Source of the DNA: Leadbetterella sp.
GTDB taxonomy: Bacteria > Bacteroidota > Bacteroidia > Cytophagales > Spirosomataceae
Direction of reading: 5' to 3'
DNA: 64,000 bases
NCBI GenBank assembly: GCA_019638185.1
Contig: JAHBUH010000002.1
Location: forward strand, 248,001 to 312,000
Both the position numbers and the translations under genes were made by a program. Position 1 is the first letter of the stretch. Each line of letters starts with the position of its first letter. The notes below the pieces were generated by a model. It was given only the letters and a program-made list of their open reading frames with translations, was not told where the DNA came from and searched no databases. This document shows positions 41,852 through 49,867 of this stretch, piece by piece.

Positions 41852-43807
41852 ATGAAAAGTGCGTTCCGATATTTCCTGCTGGCCGCCATGCCCGTTTGGG
41901 CTTTTGCCCAGAAGCCGCTTAACCCGCCCCCGCCGGCAGGTCAGCAGAGCATTGTGGAGGTGCTGAATTCCGATATCCAGGAAGGCGTGAACCTGACCAA
42001 TATGCAGGTGCAGACCTTCACCGGCCATGTGATCTTCCGCCACCAGGGCGTGCTGATGGGAACCGATAAAGCTATTCAGAACACCAGCACGAACGTGATG
42101 GAGGCGTTCGGGAACATCAAGATCAACCAGGGCGACACCCTGACCATTGTAGGCGATACCCTGCATTACGAAGGGAACACCCGGATAGCCACCATCTGGG
42201 GGAAAAGTGTGGTGCTTCGCGACAAAAAAGTGACCCTGAGAACCCGCAAGGTGATCTATAACATGGCGAACGGCATGGCGTATTATCCCGTGCCCGGCGA
42301 GATCATGCAGGATTCCAGCCGGCTTACCAGCAATACCGGCTATTACAACACGAACACCAAGTATTTCAATTACATCGGCGATGTGGAGGTGATGCACCCG
42401 AAGTTTGTAGTGTGCACCGACTCCATGGATTACGATACCCACACCAAAAAAGCCATTTTCAAGACCTTTACCACCATACGCGGCGAGAACGGCAACGTGA
42501 CGGCCGAGCGGGGCTGGTACAATATCCAGACCAAAGAGTCTTATTTCAGCGGCCGCTCCAAGGTGGACAATGAAAAATATATACTGATCGGCGATACGCT
42601 GAATTACGACAGCGCCAAGGATTTCGGCTGGGCCCGGGGGAATGTGGTGTTTGTGTCTAAAACCGACAGCCTGATCACGGTGGGCGACGAGGGAATACGC
42701 GTGGGAAGCCAGGGCATCACCAAGATCAATGGCTCCACCATCAGCCAATACCTCTCCCGGAACCGGGCGGCGCTGATTGCCAGTGATTCTCTGCGGATCA
42801 TTGAGAAGCCGAAGGTGGGGGCGATGAAGCCGGGCGATGACTCCCTAAGTGTGGCAAAAGATACGACGGGGGGGACTTCTACGAGTAAGGATTCGTTATC
42901 AAATACGGCCGCCACGAAAACTTTGGGTACGATTCCCGTGAAGACGGATTCTCTAGCCACGGTAAAGGCCGGCTCCGGAGCAGCGAAACCTACGATCATA
43001 AACACTGCTAAGGCAGGCACAGATTCTACCGTTAAGGCTTCTGCGCCTCCTTCGGTACCCGGCTCCGCCCTGCCCATATCCTCCGACACCCTGAAAAACA
43101 CCCCGAAAAAGGAACCCTCCCGGGAAGATGTACAGTTTATCATTGCCACGGGCCATGTAAAGGTGCACCGGGCCGATATGCAGAGCATTTCCGATTCCCT
43201 GATCTACAATGCCATGGACTCCACCGTGGGCTATTATAAAGAACCCGTACTGTGGCACCGGCGTAACCAGATCAAGGCGGATTCCATTGACGTATTCCTG
43301 AAGAATAACCGGATAAACCGGATGGAAATGGTGCGAAACTGCTTTATTATTGAGCAGGACAGCCTCCTGAATTTTAACCAGATCAAGGGGCGGAACATGA
43401 ATGCTTACTTCACCGACAGCTCCCAACTGAAGCAGATCCATATTTACGGAAACGCAGAGTCCAAGTACTTTATCCTGGATGAAAAATACAAAATAGTGGG
43501 GCTAGACCTCTCCCAATGCTCCTCCATGAAATTCATTTTTGCCAATGATGAGCTGGAGGATATCTATTTCTACGGCGACGTAGACTCCCGCCTCGTGCCG
43601 CCGGGTGAGATCACCGAGTCGGAATCCCGTTTTGAAGATTTTAAGTACCGGATCTCCGAGAAACCCACCCGGGAAAGCATCCTGGCGCTAAAGCACGGGA
43701 AACTGCTGGAAAGTAATGCCGAAAGTTTCCGGATGAATGAGAAGCCGGAAAATGAGAAACCGGAAGTAAATAGCGTAGAAGCCGCCGCAATAGAAACTAA
43801 AAACTAA
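41852..43807 (+). CDS. OstA-like protein (LptA/LptD N-terminal type)
   Basis: About 651 residues from the ATG at 41852 (MKSAFRYFLLAAMPVWAFAQ, a signal peptide ending before Q). Repeated jelly-roll-like strands of the OstA/LptA family fill both halves: VNLTNMQVQTFTGHVIFRHQGVLM-type stretches (about 40-310), then again VHRADMQSISDSLIYNAMD and IHIYGNAESKYFILDEKYKIVGLD (about 430-600). Between them, about residues 330-425, is a Ser/Thr/Ala/Lys-rich linker without structure. OstA-like proteins bridge lipopolysaccharide transport between LptC and the outer-membrane LptD. The family fits; which member (LptA fusion or a Bacteroidota variant) is open. Confidence 0.8.
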   Translation: MKSAFRYFLLAAMPVWAFAQKPLNPPPPAGQQSIVEVLNSDIQEGVNLTNMQVQTFTGHVIFRHQGVLMGTDKAIQNTSTNVMEAFGNIKINQGDTLTIVGDTLHYEGNTRIATIWGKSVVLRDKKVTLRTRKVIYNMANGMAYYPVPGEIMQDSSRLTSNTGYYNTNTKYFNYIGDVEVMHPKFVVCTDSMDYDTHTKKAIFKTFTTIRGENGNVTAERGWYNIQTKESYFSGRSKVDNEKYILIGDTLNYDSAKDFGWARGNVVFVSKTDSLITVGDEGIRVGSQGITKINGSTISQYLSRNRAALIASDSLRIIEKPKVGAMKPGDDSLSVAKDTTGGTSTSKDSLSNTAATKTLGTIPVKTDSLATVKAGSGAAKPTIINTAKAGTDSTVKASAPPSVPGSALPISSDTLKNTPKKEPSREDVQFIIATGHVKVHRADMQSISDSLIYNAMDSTVGYYKEPVLWHRRNQIKADSIDVFLKNNRINRMEMVRNCFIIEQDSLLNFNQIKGRNMNAYFTDSSQLKQIHIYGNAESKYFILDEKYKIVGLDLSQCSSMKFIFANDELEDIYFYGDVDSRLVPPGEITESESRFEDFKYRISEKPTRESILALKHGKLLESNAESFRMNEKPENEKPEVNSVEAAAIETKN

Positions 43808-43812
43808 AAGCG

Positions 43813-43826
43813 CCCGCCGCGGCGGG
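43813..43826 (+). terminator. Small palindrome after the OstA-like gene
   Basis: CCCGCCGCGGCGGG is a perfect 14-bp palindrome in the gap to the convergent pdxH; a second small stem AGCGG-CAGA-CCGCT lies at 43861-43874. No strong T-run follows, so it could be a weak terminator or just another intergenic repeat of the GCGG class. Confidence 0.4.
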
Positions 43827-43892
43827 ACTAAATGTACCTTCACTTTTAGCTTTTCACCTCAGCGGCAGACCGCTTCTAGCTTTTCACTCCCC

Positions 43893-44537
43893 TCACGGAC
43901 TCAGCCGGGAAATCCCCCATGAATCCCCCTCCCGCGTATACAGCAGCCGGTCATGCAGTCGGTTAGGTCTTCCCTGCCAGAATTCCACCGACTCCGGAAC
44001 CAGGAGATAGCCGCCCCAATGGTCAGGTCGGGGAATGACCTCCAGGTCTTTGAATTTCTCTTCGTAGAACTTCTGTTTTTCTTCCAGTGCCTGCTGGGAG
44101 CTGATTTTTTCACTCTGGTGGCTGACCCAGGCGCCGATCTGGCTGCCCCTGGGCCGGGAATGAAAATAGGCGTCCGACCGGTCGGCAGAGAGCTTACGGA
44201 TCACGCCTTCTACCCGGATCTGCCGCTCCAGCAGGTCGTAAAAGAAGGTAAGGGCGGCATACGGATTCGTGGCCAGCTGCGCGCCTTTATGGCTGTTGTA
44301 ATTGGTATAAAATTCAAAACCTTCTTCGGAGGCGCCTTTCAGCAGTACCACCCGGGCGTGCGGCCGGTTTTCCGAAACGGTAGAAAGTACCATGGCGTTA
44401 GGTTCACGGATCCCGCCCTGAAGGGCCCCGGCAAACCAACTGTGGAAGAGATCAAGGGGAGAAGCGGGGGCGCTGGCTTCAGAGAGCCCGGATTTCTCAT
44501 AATGAATCCGAAGATTTGAAATATCTTTGCTGTTCAT
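43893..44537 (-). CDS. pdxH: Pyridoxamine 5'-phosphate oxidase
   Basis: 214 residues from MNSKDISNLRIHYEKSG; the longer frame to 44624 has no coding-like sequence. It has the PdxH pattern: NAMVLSTVSENRPHARVVLLKGASEEGFEFYTNYNSHKG (in parts), SRPRGSQIGAWVSHQSEKISS, and the C-terminal WGGYLLVPESVEFWQGRPNRLHDRLLY, which holds the FMN- and PLP-binding residues. It oxidises pyridoxamine or pyridoxine 5'-phosphate to PLP with FMN and O2. It is convergent with the OstA-like gene and divergent from the DUF349 gene. Confidence 0.93.
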   Translation of the reverse strand: MNSKDISNLRIHYEKSGLSEASAPASPLDLFHSWFAGALQGGIREPNAMVLSTVSENRPHARVVLLKGASEEGFEFYTNYNSHKGAQLATNPYAALTFFYDLLERQIRVEGVIRKLSADRSDAYFHSRPRGSQIGAWVSHQSEKISSQQALEEKQKFYEEKFKDLEVIPRPDHWGGYLLVPESVEFWQGRPNRLHDRLLYTREGDSWGISRLSP

Positions 44538-44570
44538 GTAAATTTTCTGTAGGTGTTTGAATATTATTAT

Positions 44571-44578
44571 TAATTTTG
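44571..44578 (+). promoter_or_regulatory. Candidate -7 box for the DUF349 gene
   Basis: TAATTTTG matches TAnnTTTG and lies 33 bp before the ATG at 44612. A -33 TTTG at correct spacing is not clear. Confidence 0.4.
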
Positions 44579-44611
44579 CTTTTTCACAAAAGTAACTATC
44601 ATTTCGATTAA

Positions 44612-46564
44612 ATGAGCGAGTCAAGTTTAGAACCGAAAAAAATGGAAGACATTAATGAGGGGAAAAAAGTTTCTGACACATCTGTGGAGCAGCCTTCTTC
44701 TGCTGCGGAGGGCGAAACGCCTGTGCCGGTAGAAGAAACGGCCGGTACTTCTGCAGACCTGGAAGCTATAGAGGAGATCGAAGAAGAATCGGAACCTATC
44801 CTTGAAATTGACGAAGACTTTTCCCATTATTCCAAGAAAGACTTCGTTGACCTGGCTGACCGCCTGCTGGAATCCATGAATGCCCGCACCCTCACGGTGG
44901 CGGACGTGAAGAATATTGATAATGCTCTGAAAGTGGTGCGCAGTGCTTTTGATGAAATTCACCAGCAGGAGAAGAGCGAGGCGCTGGCCGGCTATATCGC
45001 CGAGAACGGATCGGATGAGGGCTTTGAATTCCGGAACGATAATTTTTCGATCCGTTTTGAAGGCATCATGATCCAGATCCGGGAGAAGCGGCAGGCTTTC
45101 TTCCATAAACTGGAGCGTGAGAAAGAAGATTATTTCGAAGTGAAGACCCGCCTGCTTCAGCGGCTACGGGATATCGTAGACACGGAAGAACGCGGCGAAT
45201 CTAAAAATAACTGGGAAGCGTTTAAAGGCCTCCAGACCGAGTGGAAGAATGCCGGCAATATCAATTCGCCGCATAACGGCTCGCTGTGGTCGGCCTATAA
45301 TGCCCTGGTAGACCGGTATTTTGATATCCGGAGCATCCAGAATGAGCTGAAAGACCTGGACAGGAAGAAGAATATTGAGGCAAAAGAGGCCGTGGTGGTG
45401 AAGATCGAGGAGATCGCCCAGGTACTGGAAGCTACGCCCATCAATAACGTTACCCTGAAGAAAGCGAATGAGCTGCTGCAGGAGTACAAGCACATCGGCC
45501 CGGGCCCGAGAGAAGAGCAGGATGTGCTTTGGGAGCGGCTGAAAAAGGCTTTTGATGTGATTTACGATAAGAAGCGTGAGTTGCAGAAAGAGAGCTCGGA
45601 GCTTTCCGAAGAAGTATTAAAGGCCAAAAACCAGCTGCTGGCTAACCTCCAGGCCTACCTGGAATTTAACAGCGATTCCATCAACGAGTGGAACGCCAAA
45701 ACCCGCGAGGTACAGGCCATCCAGGATCAGTGGAACGCCATTAAAGGCGGAATGCCCCGGGAGAAAGGAAAAGAGGTGAGCAAAAGCTTCTGGAGCACGC
45801 TTAAGCAGTTTTTTAAACACAAAAGTGAGTTTTTTGCGAAGCTGGAAGCTAAGCGGGAGGCGAACTACAAAGCTAAGAGCGAGCTGGTACAGCAGGTGAA
45901 GGAGATCCTGGAAAAAGGCGATTATTCGGCCCCGAATACGAACCGGATCATTGACCTCCAGAAAAAATGGAAGACCATAGGCCACGTGCCGGAAAAATAC
46001 AAAGACAGTCTGTTTGAAGAATTTAAGGCCGCATGCGATACCTATTTCAATAACAAGCGTGACGAGAGCAAGGTCCAGGATTCGGAATACGACAAGAACC
46101 TGGCCGCCAAAACTGCTATCTGTGAGGAAATAGAGAAGCTGGTATCCGAAGGCGAAACTAACCTGGGTCGTCTACCGGAGTTCAAGAAGGCCTTTAATGC
46201 CATCGGTTTTGTGCCGAGAAAGGAGATGAAGCCCATCCAGGACCGGTTTATTAAAGCTATTAACTCGTATGTGAAATCAGCCAGCGGACTGGAGAAGTCG
46301 GAAAAAGACAAGCTCATGATGCAGAACGAAGCCGAGGTGGTGCTGAAGTCAGGCGGAAACCTGAACAAGACCGAAAGCGAGCTCCGCCGGAAGATCAAGA
46401 CGCTGGAAGACGAGATCACGCTGACTAAAAATAACCTGGAGTTCTTCGGCTATTCCAAAAATGCCGACAAGCTTCGGGCCGAGTACCAGAAGAAGATCGA
46501 TAAGGGAGAAGCCGAGCTGAAAGAGCTGAACGCGAAGCTCCGGTTAATCGTGGCGGCGAACTAA
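44612..46564 (+). CDS. DUF349 domain-containing protein
   Basis: 650 residues. After an acidic N-terminus (about 1-75, rich in Glu, Pro and Thr) the protein is almost entirely helical with repeated DUF349 units: WEAFKGLQTEWKNAGNI (about 200), WNAKTREVQAIQDQWNAIKG (about 355), IIDLQKKWKTIGHVPEKYKDS (about 450) and EFKKAFNAIGFVPRKEMKP (about 535). Each has the W-x-x-x-G hallmark. The C-terminus is a coiled coil (LEDEITLTKNNLEFFG). DUF349 proteins are common in Bacteroidota and several bacteria but their role is not established; a link to ribosome or tRNA handling has been suggested for some. The gene is followed directly by tRNA-Thr with its own promoter. Confidence 0.85.
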   Translation: MSESSLEPKKMEDINEGKKVSDTSVEQPSSAAEGETPVPVEETAGTSADLEAIEEIEEESEPILEIDEDFSHYSKKDFVDLADRLLESMNARTLTVADVKNIDNALKVVRSAFDEIHQQEKSEALAGYIAENGSDEGFEFRNDNFSIRFEGIMIQIREKRQAFFHKLEREKEDYFEVKTRLLQRLRDIVDTEERGESKNNWEAFKGLQTEWKNAGNINSPHNGSLWSAYNALVDRYFDIRSIQNELKDLDRKKNIEAKEAVVVKIEEIAQVLEATPINNVTLKKANELLQEYKHIGPGPREEQDVLWERLKKAFDVIYDKKRELQKESSELSEEVLKAKNQLLANLQAYLEFNSDSINEWNAKTREVQAIQDQWNAIKGGMPREKGKEVSKSFWSTLKQFFKHKSEFFAKLEAKREANYKAKSELVQQVKEILEKGDYSAPNTNRIIDLQKKWKTIGHVPEKYKDSLFEEFKAACDTYFNNKRDESKVQDSEYDKNLAAKTAICEEIEKLVSEGETNLGRLPEFKKAFNAIGFVPRKEMKPIQDRFIKAINSYVKSASGLEKSEKDKLMMQNEAEVVLKSGGNLNKTESELRRKIKTLEDEITLTKNNLEFFGYSKNADKLRAEYQKKIDKGEAELKELNAKLRLIVAAN

Positions 46565-46582
46565 AAAAAAGATCAAAAATAG

Positions 46583-46614
46583 TTTGGAGGATATCTATCC
46601 CGTGCATAATTTTG
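46583..46614 (+). promoter_or_regulatory. Bacteroidota-type promoter for tRNA-Thr
   Basis: TTTG at 46583-46586 and TAATTTTG at 46607-46614 are separated by 20 bp, a full match to the TTTG-N19/20-TAnnTTTG promoter. The predicted start would fall near 46620, about 14 nt before the tRNA. Confidence 0.75.
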
Positions 46615-46633
46615 CACCACCAAAATAAGGAAC

Positions 46634-46706
46634 GCCTCCTTAGCTCAGCTGGTAGAGCAACTGATTTGTAATCAGTAGGTCATTGGTTCGATCCCGATAG
46701 GGGGCT
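46634..46706 (+). tRNA. tRNA-Thr (anticodon TGT)
   Basis: 73 nt that fold as a cloverleaf: acceptor GCCTCCT/AGGGGGC (one T-G pair), D arm GCTC...GAGC, anticodon stem ACTGA/TCAGT with TGT in the loop TTTGTAA, a short variable region AGGTC, and T arm ATTGG-TTCGATC-CCGAT. The discriminator base is T. CCA is not encoded. It reads ACA and, by wobble, other Thr codons. Confidence 0.96.
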
Positions 46707-46707
46707 C

Positions 46708-46740
46708 AAAGAACTCTCAGAAATGAGAGTTCTTTTGTTT
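46708..46740 (+). terminator. Factor-independent terminator after tRNA-Thr
   Basis: AAAGAACTCTCA (46708-46719) and TGAGAGTTCTTT (46724-46735) are exact complements (12 bp) around a GAAA loop, followed by TGTTTT. It begins one base after the tRNA. Confidence 0.92.
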
Positions 46741-46759
46741 TACGGCTAAATAGTGTCTC

Positions 46760-47827
46760 ATGAAATATAAATTTCTGAACGATTACAGCGAGGGCTGCCA
46801 CCCCCTGATCCTGGAAAATCTGGCGAAATCCAATCTTTCCCAGCAGGCCGGGTACGGGAACGACGAGCTGTCGGCCAGGGCCGTTTCCAAGATTAAGGCG
46901 GCCTGCGAAAATGAGAACGTGGATGTCCACCTGGTGGCCGGTGGCACCCTGGCTAACCTGTTGGTGATAGCGGCGCTGCTGAAGCCTTACGAGTCCGTGA
47001 TCTCCGCAGAAAGCGGCCACATCAATACCCATGAGGCGGGGGCCATTGAAGCCACCGGGCATAAGATAGAATATGTCAGAAGTGACGACGGCAAGCTTAG
47101 CGTGTCCGGTATAGCCCGCCTGCTGATGAAGTTTCCGAAATATCATACCGTAAAGCCGCGACTGGTGTACCTTTCCAACTCCACCGAGCTGGGTACAGTG
47201 TATTCCCGGGAGGAGCTGGAGGATATTTATCACTATTGCTCCAAAAACGATCTGCTGGTCTTTATAGACGGCGCCCGGCTACCCATGGCGCTAGTAGCCA
47301 GCGGACTCAGCCTGGCCGATATTTCGGGCCTCTGTGACGTATTTTATATTGGCGGAACCAAATGCGGTGCCCTTCTGGGTGAGGCTATCGTGGTAGTGAA
47401 CCCGGCGCTTCAGATCGATTTTCAATACAATATCAAGCAAAGGGGCGCCATGCTGGCCAAAGGCCGGGTGCTGGGAGCGCAGTTTGATACCCTTTTTACC
47501 GACGACCTTATCTTTAACCTGGCGCGACACGCTAACGCCATGGCGGCTAAAATAGCCACGGCTTTTCAGAACCTGGGCTACCGGTTTCTTTGTCCGGCAG
47601 AAAGTAACCAGGTGTTTCCCATTCTGAAATACAGCCAGATCAAAAAACTGGCGGAGAAGTACGAGTTTTTCGAGTGGGAAGAGCTGGATGAAGACCATTC
47701 AGCTCTTCGTTTAGTGACTTCCTGGGCTACGCCGGAAGAAGCCGTAGACCGCTTCCTGAAAGACCTGAAGTCGGTGACTCCCGTGGCGGCAGCCCGCCGG
47801 GTTATCCCCTCAGGTGATACGCTTTAG
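46760..47827 (+). CDS. Threonine aldolase-like PLP lyase (beta-eliminating lyase family)
   Basis: 355 residues, fold type I PLP enzyme: VHLVAGGTLANLLV near the N-terminus, ESGHINTHEAGAIEATGHK (cofactor-stacking His), NSTELGTVYSREEL, FIDGARLP with the PLP-binding Asp/Arg, and YIGGTKCGALLGEAIVV with the Lys for the Schiff base. This is the threonine aldolase/beta-eliminating lyase subfamily, which splits L-threonine or allo-threonine to glycine and acetaldehyde. The gene is convergent with the aldehyde dehydrogenase of the minus-strand operon, overlapping it by 26 bp. No promoter box is evident in the short gap after the tRNA terminator. Confidence 0.88.
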   Translation: MKYKFLNDYSEGCHPLILENLAKSNLSQQAGYGNDELSARAVSKIKAACENENVDVHLVAGGTLANLLVIAALLKPYESVISAESGHINTHEAGAIEATGHKIEYVRSDDGKLSVSGIARLLMKFPKYHTVKPRLVYLSNSTELGTVYSREELEDIYHYCSKNDLLVFIDGARLPMALVASGLSLADISGLCDVFYIGGTKCGALLGEAIVVVNPALQIDFQYNIKQRGAMLAKGRVLGAQFDTLFTDDLIFNLARHANAMAAKIATAFQNLGYRFLCPAESNQVFPILKYSQIKKLAEKYEFFEWEELDEDHSALRLVTSWATPEEAVDRFLKDLKSVTPVAAARRVIPSGDTL

Positions 47828-49166
47828 GCTGCACAAAGGCCCGGATGCCCAGGTGCGATAAAGTGGCGCCCAGGCCGCTGTTTTTACGCCCGGACCACGG
47901 CAGGCCCGCGCTTACGCGGTCGCAGCAGTTCCAGTACACCGTGCCCGTATTGAGCCGGGAAAACAGGCGGTGAGCTCTTTCCTCACTGCTGGAGTACACC
48001 GCCGCAGTAAGCCCGTAAGGCGTATCCTGCATCAGCTCCAGGGCCTCTTCGTCTGAACTGACTTTCCGGATGCCTATCACGGGGCCGAAGGATTCCTCGG
48101 TCATGATTTTCATGGTATGATCAGCGTCTGCTATAACGGTGGGTTCAAAGAAATAGCCTTTACCCGCTATGGCGTGTCCGCCTGCCAGCAGCCTGCCGCC
48201 TTTGCTCAGGGCGTCGCTGACCTGGTCCGTTAAAAAGGCCTGCTGCTCTTTCCGGCTTAGCGGGCCTATTTCCGTTCCTTCGGCGGCGGGATCCCCGGTT
48301 TTCATTTTTTGGGTGGCTTCGGCGAAAGCTTCCACGAAAGGCTCATAGATATTTTCATGCACATAGATGCGCTCTACCGCGCAGCAGCTCTGCCCGTTAT
48401 TATACATAGCGCCTTCCAGGGCGGCTTCGGCCACCTGGCGGAGGTCTGCCACGTCATCAGCCACATACAGGGGGTCTTTGCCGCCTAGTTCCAGTTGCAC
48501 CGGAACCAGCCGCCCGGCCACCTGGGAGGCGATATACTGCCCGGTTTTGAAGCTACCGGTAAAATAGTAACCGTCTAAAGGCAGGTCCAGCAGAGCCTGG
48601 CCGGCTTCTGCTTTTCCGGCTACCAGTACGAAAACGTCTTCCGGGATGCCGCTTTTATACAGCAGGCGCTGAATATGCGCGCCGGTGAGGGTGGCGTATT
48701 CCGAGGGTTTGTAGAGCACGCCATTTCCGCCGATCAGCGCCGGGATAAATACGTTCACACCCACCAGGTAAGGGTAGTTCCAGGCGGAGATGTTCCCGAT
48801 CACGCCCAGCGGCTCGTAGACGATTTTCTCGCGGGTGGCCGCTTCTTCGGTGATCCACTCGTCAGCCAGCCATTTTTCACTGTTTTCTATAAAAAAGCGG
48901 ATGCGGCTTTGGGCACCGGCCAGCTCATTCTGCGACTGCCACAGGGGTTTTCCCATTTCCTGCGTGAGGGTAAGGGCCAGGGTGTCTTTTTCTTCTTCCA
49001 GCAGCCCGCAAAACCGCGAAATGCATGCAATACGCTCTTTTAAAGGCACCAGGGCCCATTTTTGCTGGCCATTTTTTACGGCCCGGTATTTTTCGGATAT
49101 GGAAGACCGGGTGTCTTCCTGTACGTCAGCGATGACGGATTCGTCAAAGGGATTAATGATTTTCAT
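47802..49166 (-). CDS. Aldehyde dehydrogenase, last gene of a gamma-glutamylation operon
   Basis: 454 residues; NAD(P)-dependent ALDH with the catalytic Cys in NNGQSCCAVER (near 262), the general base Glu in LELGGKDP (near 228), the cofactor loop GSFKTGQYIA and the C-terminal TEESFGPVIGI and NSGLG. Related to succinate-semialdehyde/gamma-glutamylaldehyde dehydrogenases (PuuC-like). It would oxidise the aldehyde formed by the iron alcohol dehydrogenase, giving gamma-glutamylglycine if the substrate is ethanolamine. Gap to the C26 hydrolase gene is 5 bp. Its 3' end overlaps the convergent aldolase gene. Confidence 0.88.
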   Translation of the reverse strand: MKIINPFDESVIADVQEDTRSSISEKYRAVKNGQQKWALVPLKERIACISRFCGLLEEEKDTLALTLTQEMGKPLWQSQNELAGAQSRIRFFIENSEKWLADEWITEEAATREKIVYEPLGVIGNISAWNYPYLVGVNVFIPALIGGNGVLYKPSEYATLTGAHIQRLLYKSGIPEDVFVLVAGKAEAGQALLDLPLDGYYFTGSFKTGQYIASQVAGRLVPVQLELGGKDPLYVADDVADLRQVAEAALEGAMYNNGQSCCAVERIYVHENIYEPFVEAFAEATQKMKTGDPAAEGTEIGPLSRKEQQAFLTDQVSDALSKGGRLLAGGHAIAGKGYFFEPTVIADADHTMKIMTEESFGPVIGIRKVSSDEEALELMQDTPYGLTAAVYSSSEERAHRLFSRLNTGTVYWNCCDRVSAGLPWSGRKNSGLGATLSHLGIRAFVQPKAYHLRG

Positions 49167-49171
49167 TGTTT

Positions 49172-49864
49172 CTATCGGGATAAGCAGGCTTCAAAGAAAG
49201 CCTGGCGTATATTTTTAACAAAAGGACTCTGCTGGTCGTTCATGCGCTCAGGGTGCCACTGCACCAGGGAAAGGTGTGGCCCGGGCGTGCATCGCTCCAG
49301 GGCTTCCACCACGCCGTCTTCCGATAAGGCAGAAACGATCAGTCCGTGCCCCACTTTCTCCACACTCTGGTGGTGGTTACTGTTGATCCACCCCTCTTTT
49401 TCCTGTACCAGCCGGAACAGGGCGGAGGCCGGGTCTACTTTTACGCCGTGGTATCGGTCAGTGTTGTCCGGCATCTTGCTGTGGTTAAACTTTCCCCAGG
49501 TGGGAATGTCCGGGATCAGCGTACCGCCGAAAAACACATTGGCTACCTGGAGCCCGCGGCAGATGCCCAGTACGGGCAGTTCGTGGCTCTGGGAATATTC
49601 CAGTACTTTCCATTCCAGTTCGTCCCGCTCTTCATTCACGTCATCGGCGTGGCAGTAGGGCAGCCATTCCGGCCGGTCATAGAAGCGGGGATGCACATCT
49701 TCCCCGCCGGTCAGTACTATCCCGTGGCAGGCGCTTATCTGCGAAAAACTGTCGTCTTTCCAGCTTAAACGCAAAGTTTTTACCTCCGGATGGTAGTTCA
49801 GGATCCAGTTATTGTAAAGATCGTACTTGCTGCAATCTGTCAGGCCTATGGTCAGCGATTTCAT
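49172..49864 (-). CDS. Gamma-glutamyl hydrolase of the C26 family (PuuD-like)
   Basis: 230 residues; class I glutamine amidotransferase-like fold with the nucleophile Cys in GICRGLQ (near 120), VLTGGEDVHPRFY as the glutamyl-binding loop, SNHHQSVEKVG, and the catalytic His/Glu in WHPE. Members hydrolyse gamma-glutamyl-GABA and related gamma-glutamyl amides to free glutamate. In this operon it would cut the gamma-glutamyl product of the ALDH step. It is 5 bp upstream of the ALDH gene and 3 bp downstream of the iron alcohol dehydrogenase gene. Confidence 0.9.
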   Translation of the reverse strand: MKSLTIGLTDCSKYDLYNNWILNYHPEVKTLRLSWKDDSFSQISACHGIVLTGGEDVHPRFYDRPEWLPYCHADDVNEERDELEWKVLEYSQSHELPVLGICRGLQVANVFFGGTLIPDIPTWGKFNHSKMPDNTDRYHGVKVDPASALFRLVQEKEGWINSNHHQSVEKVGHGLIVSALSEDGVVEALERCTPGPHLSLVQWHPERMNDQQSPFVKNIRQAFFEACLSR

Positions 49865-49867
49865 GGA

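Noticed and set aside
41822-42748. 308-codon minus-strand frame opposite the OstA-like gene
   Set aside because: Antisense shadow rich in His and Gly; no signal peptide or motif.
46634-46706. Integration site or genomic island boundary at the tRNA-Thr gene
   Set aside because: No integrase, no direct repeat of the tRNA 3' end and no change in gene content next to it were seen.
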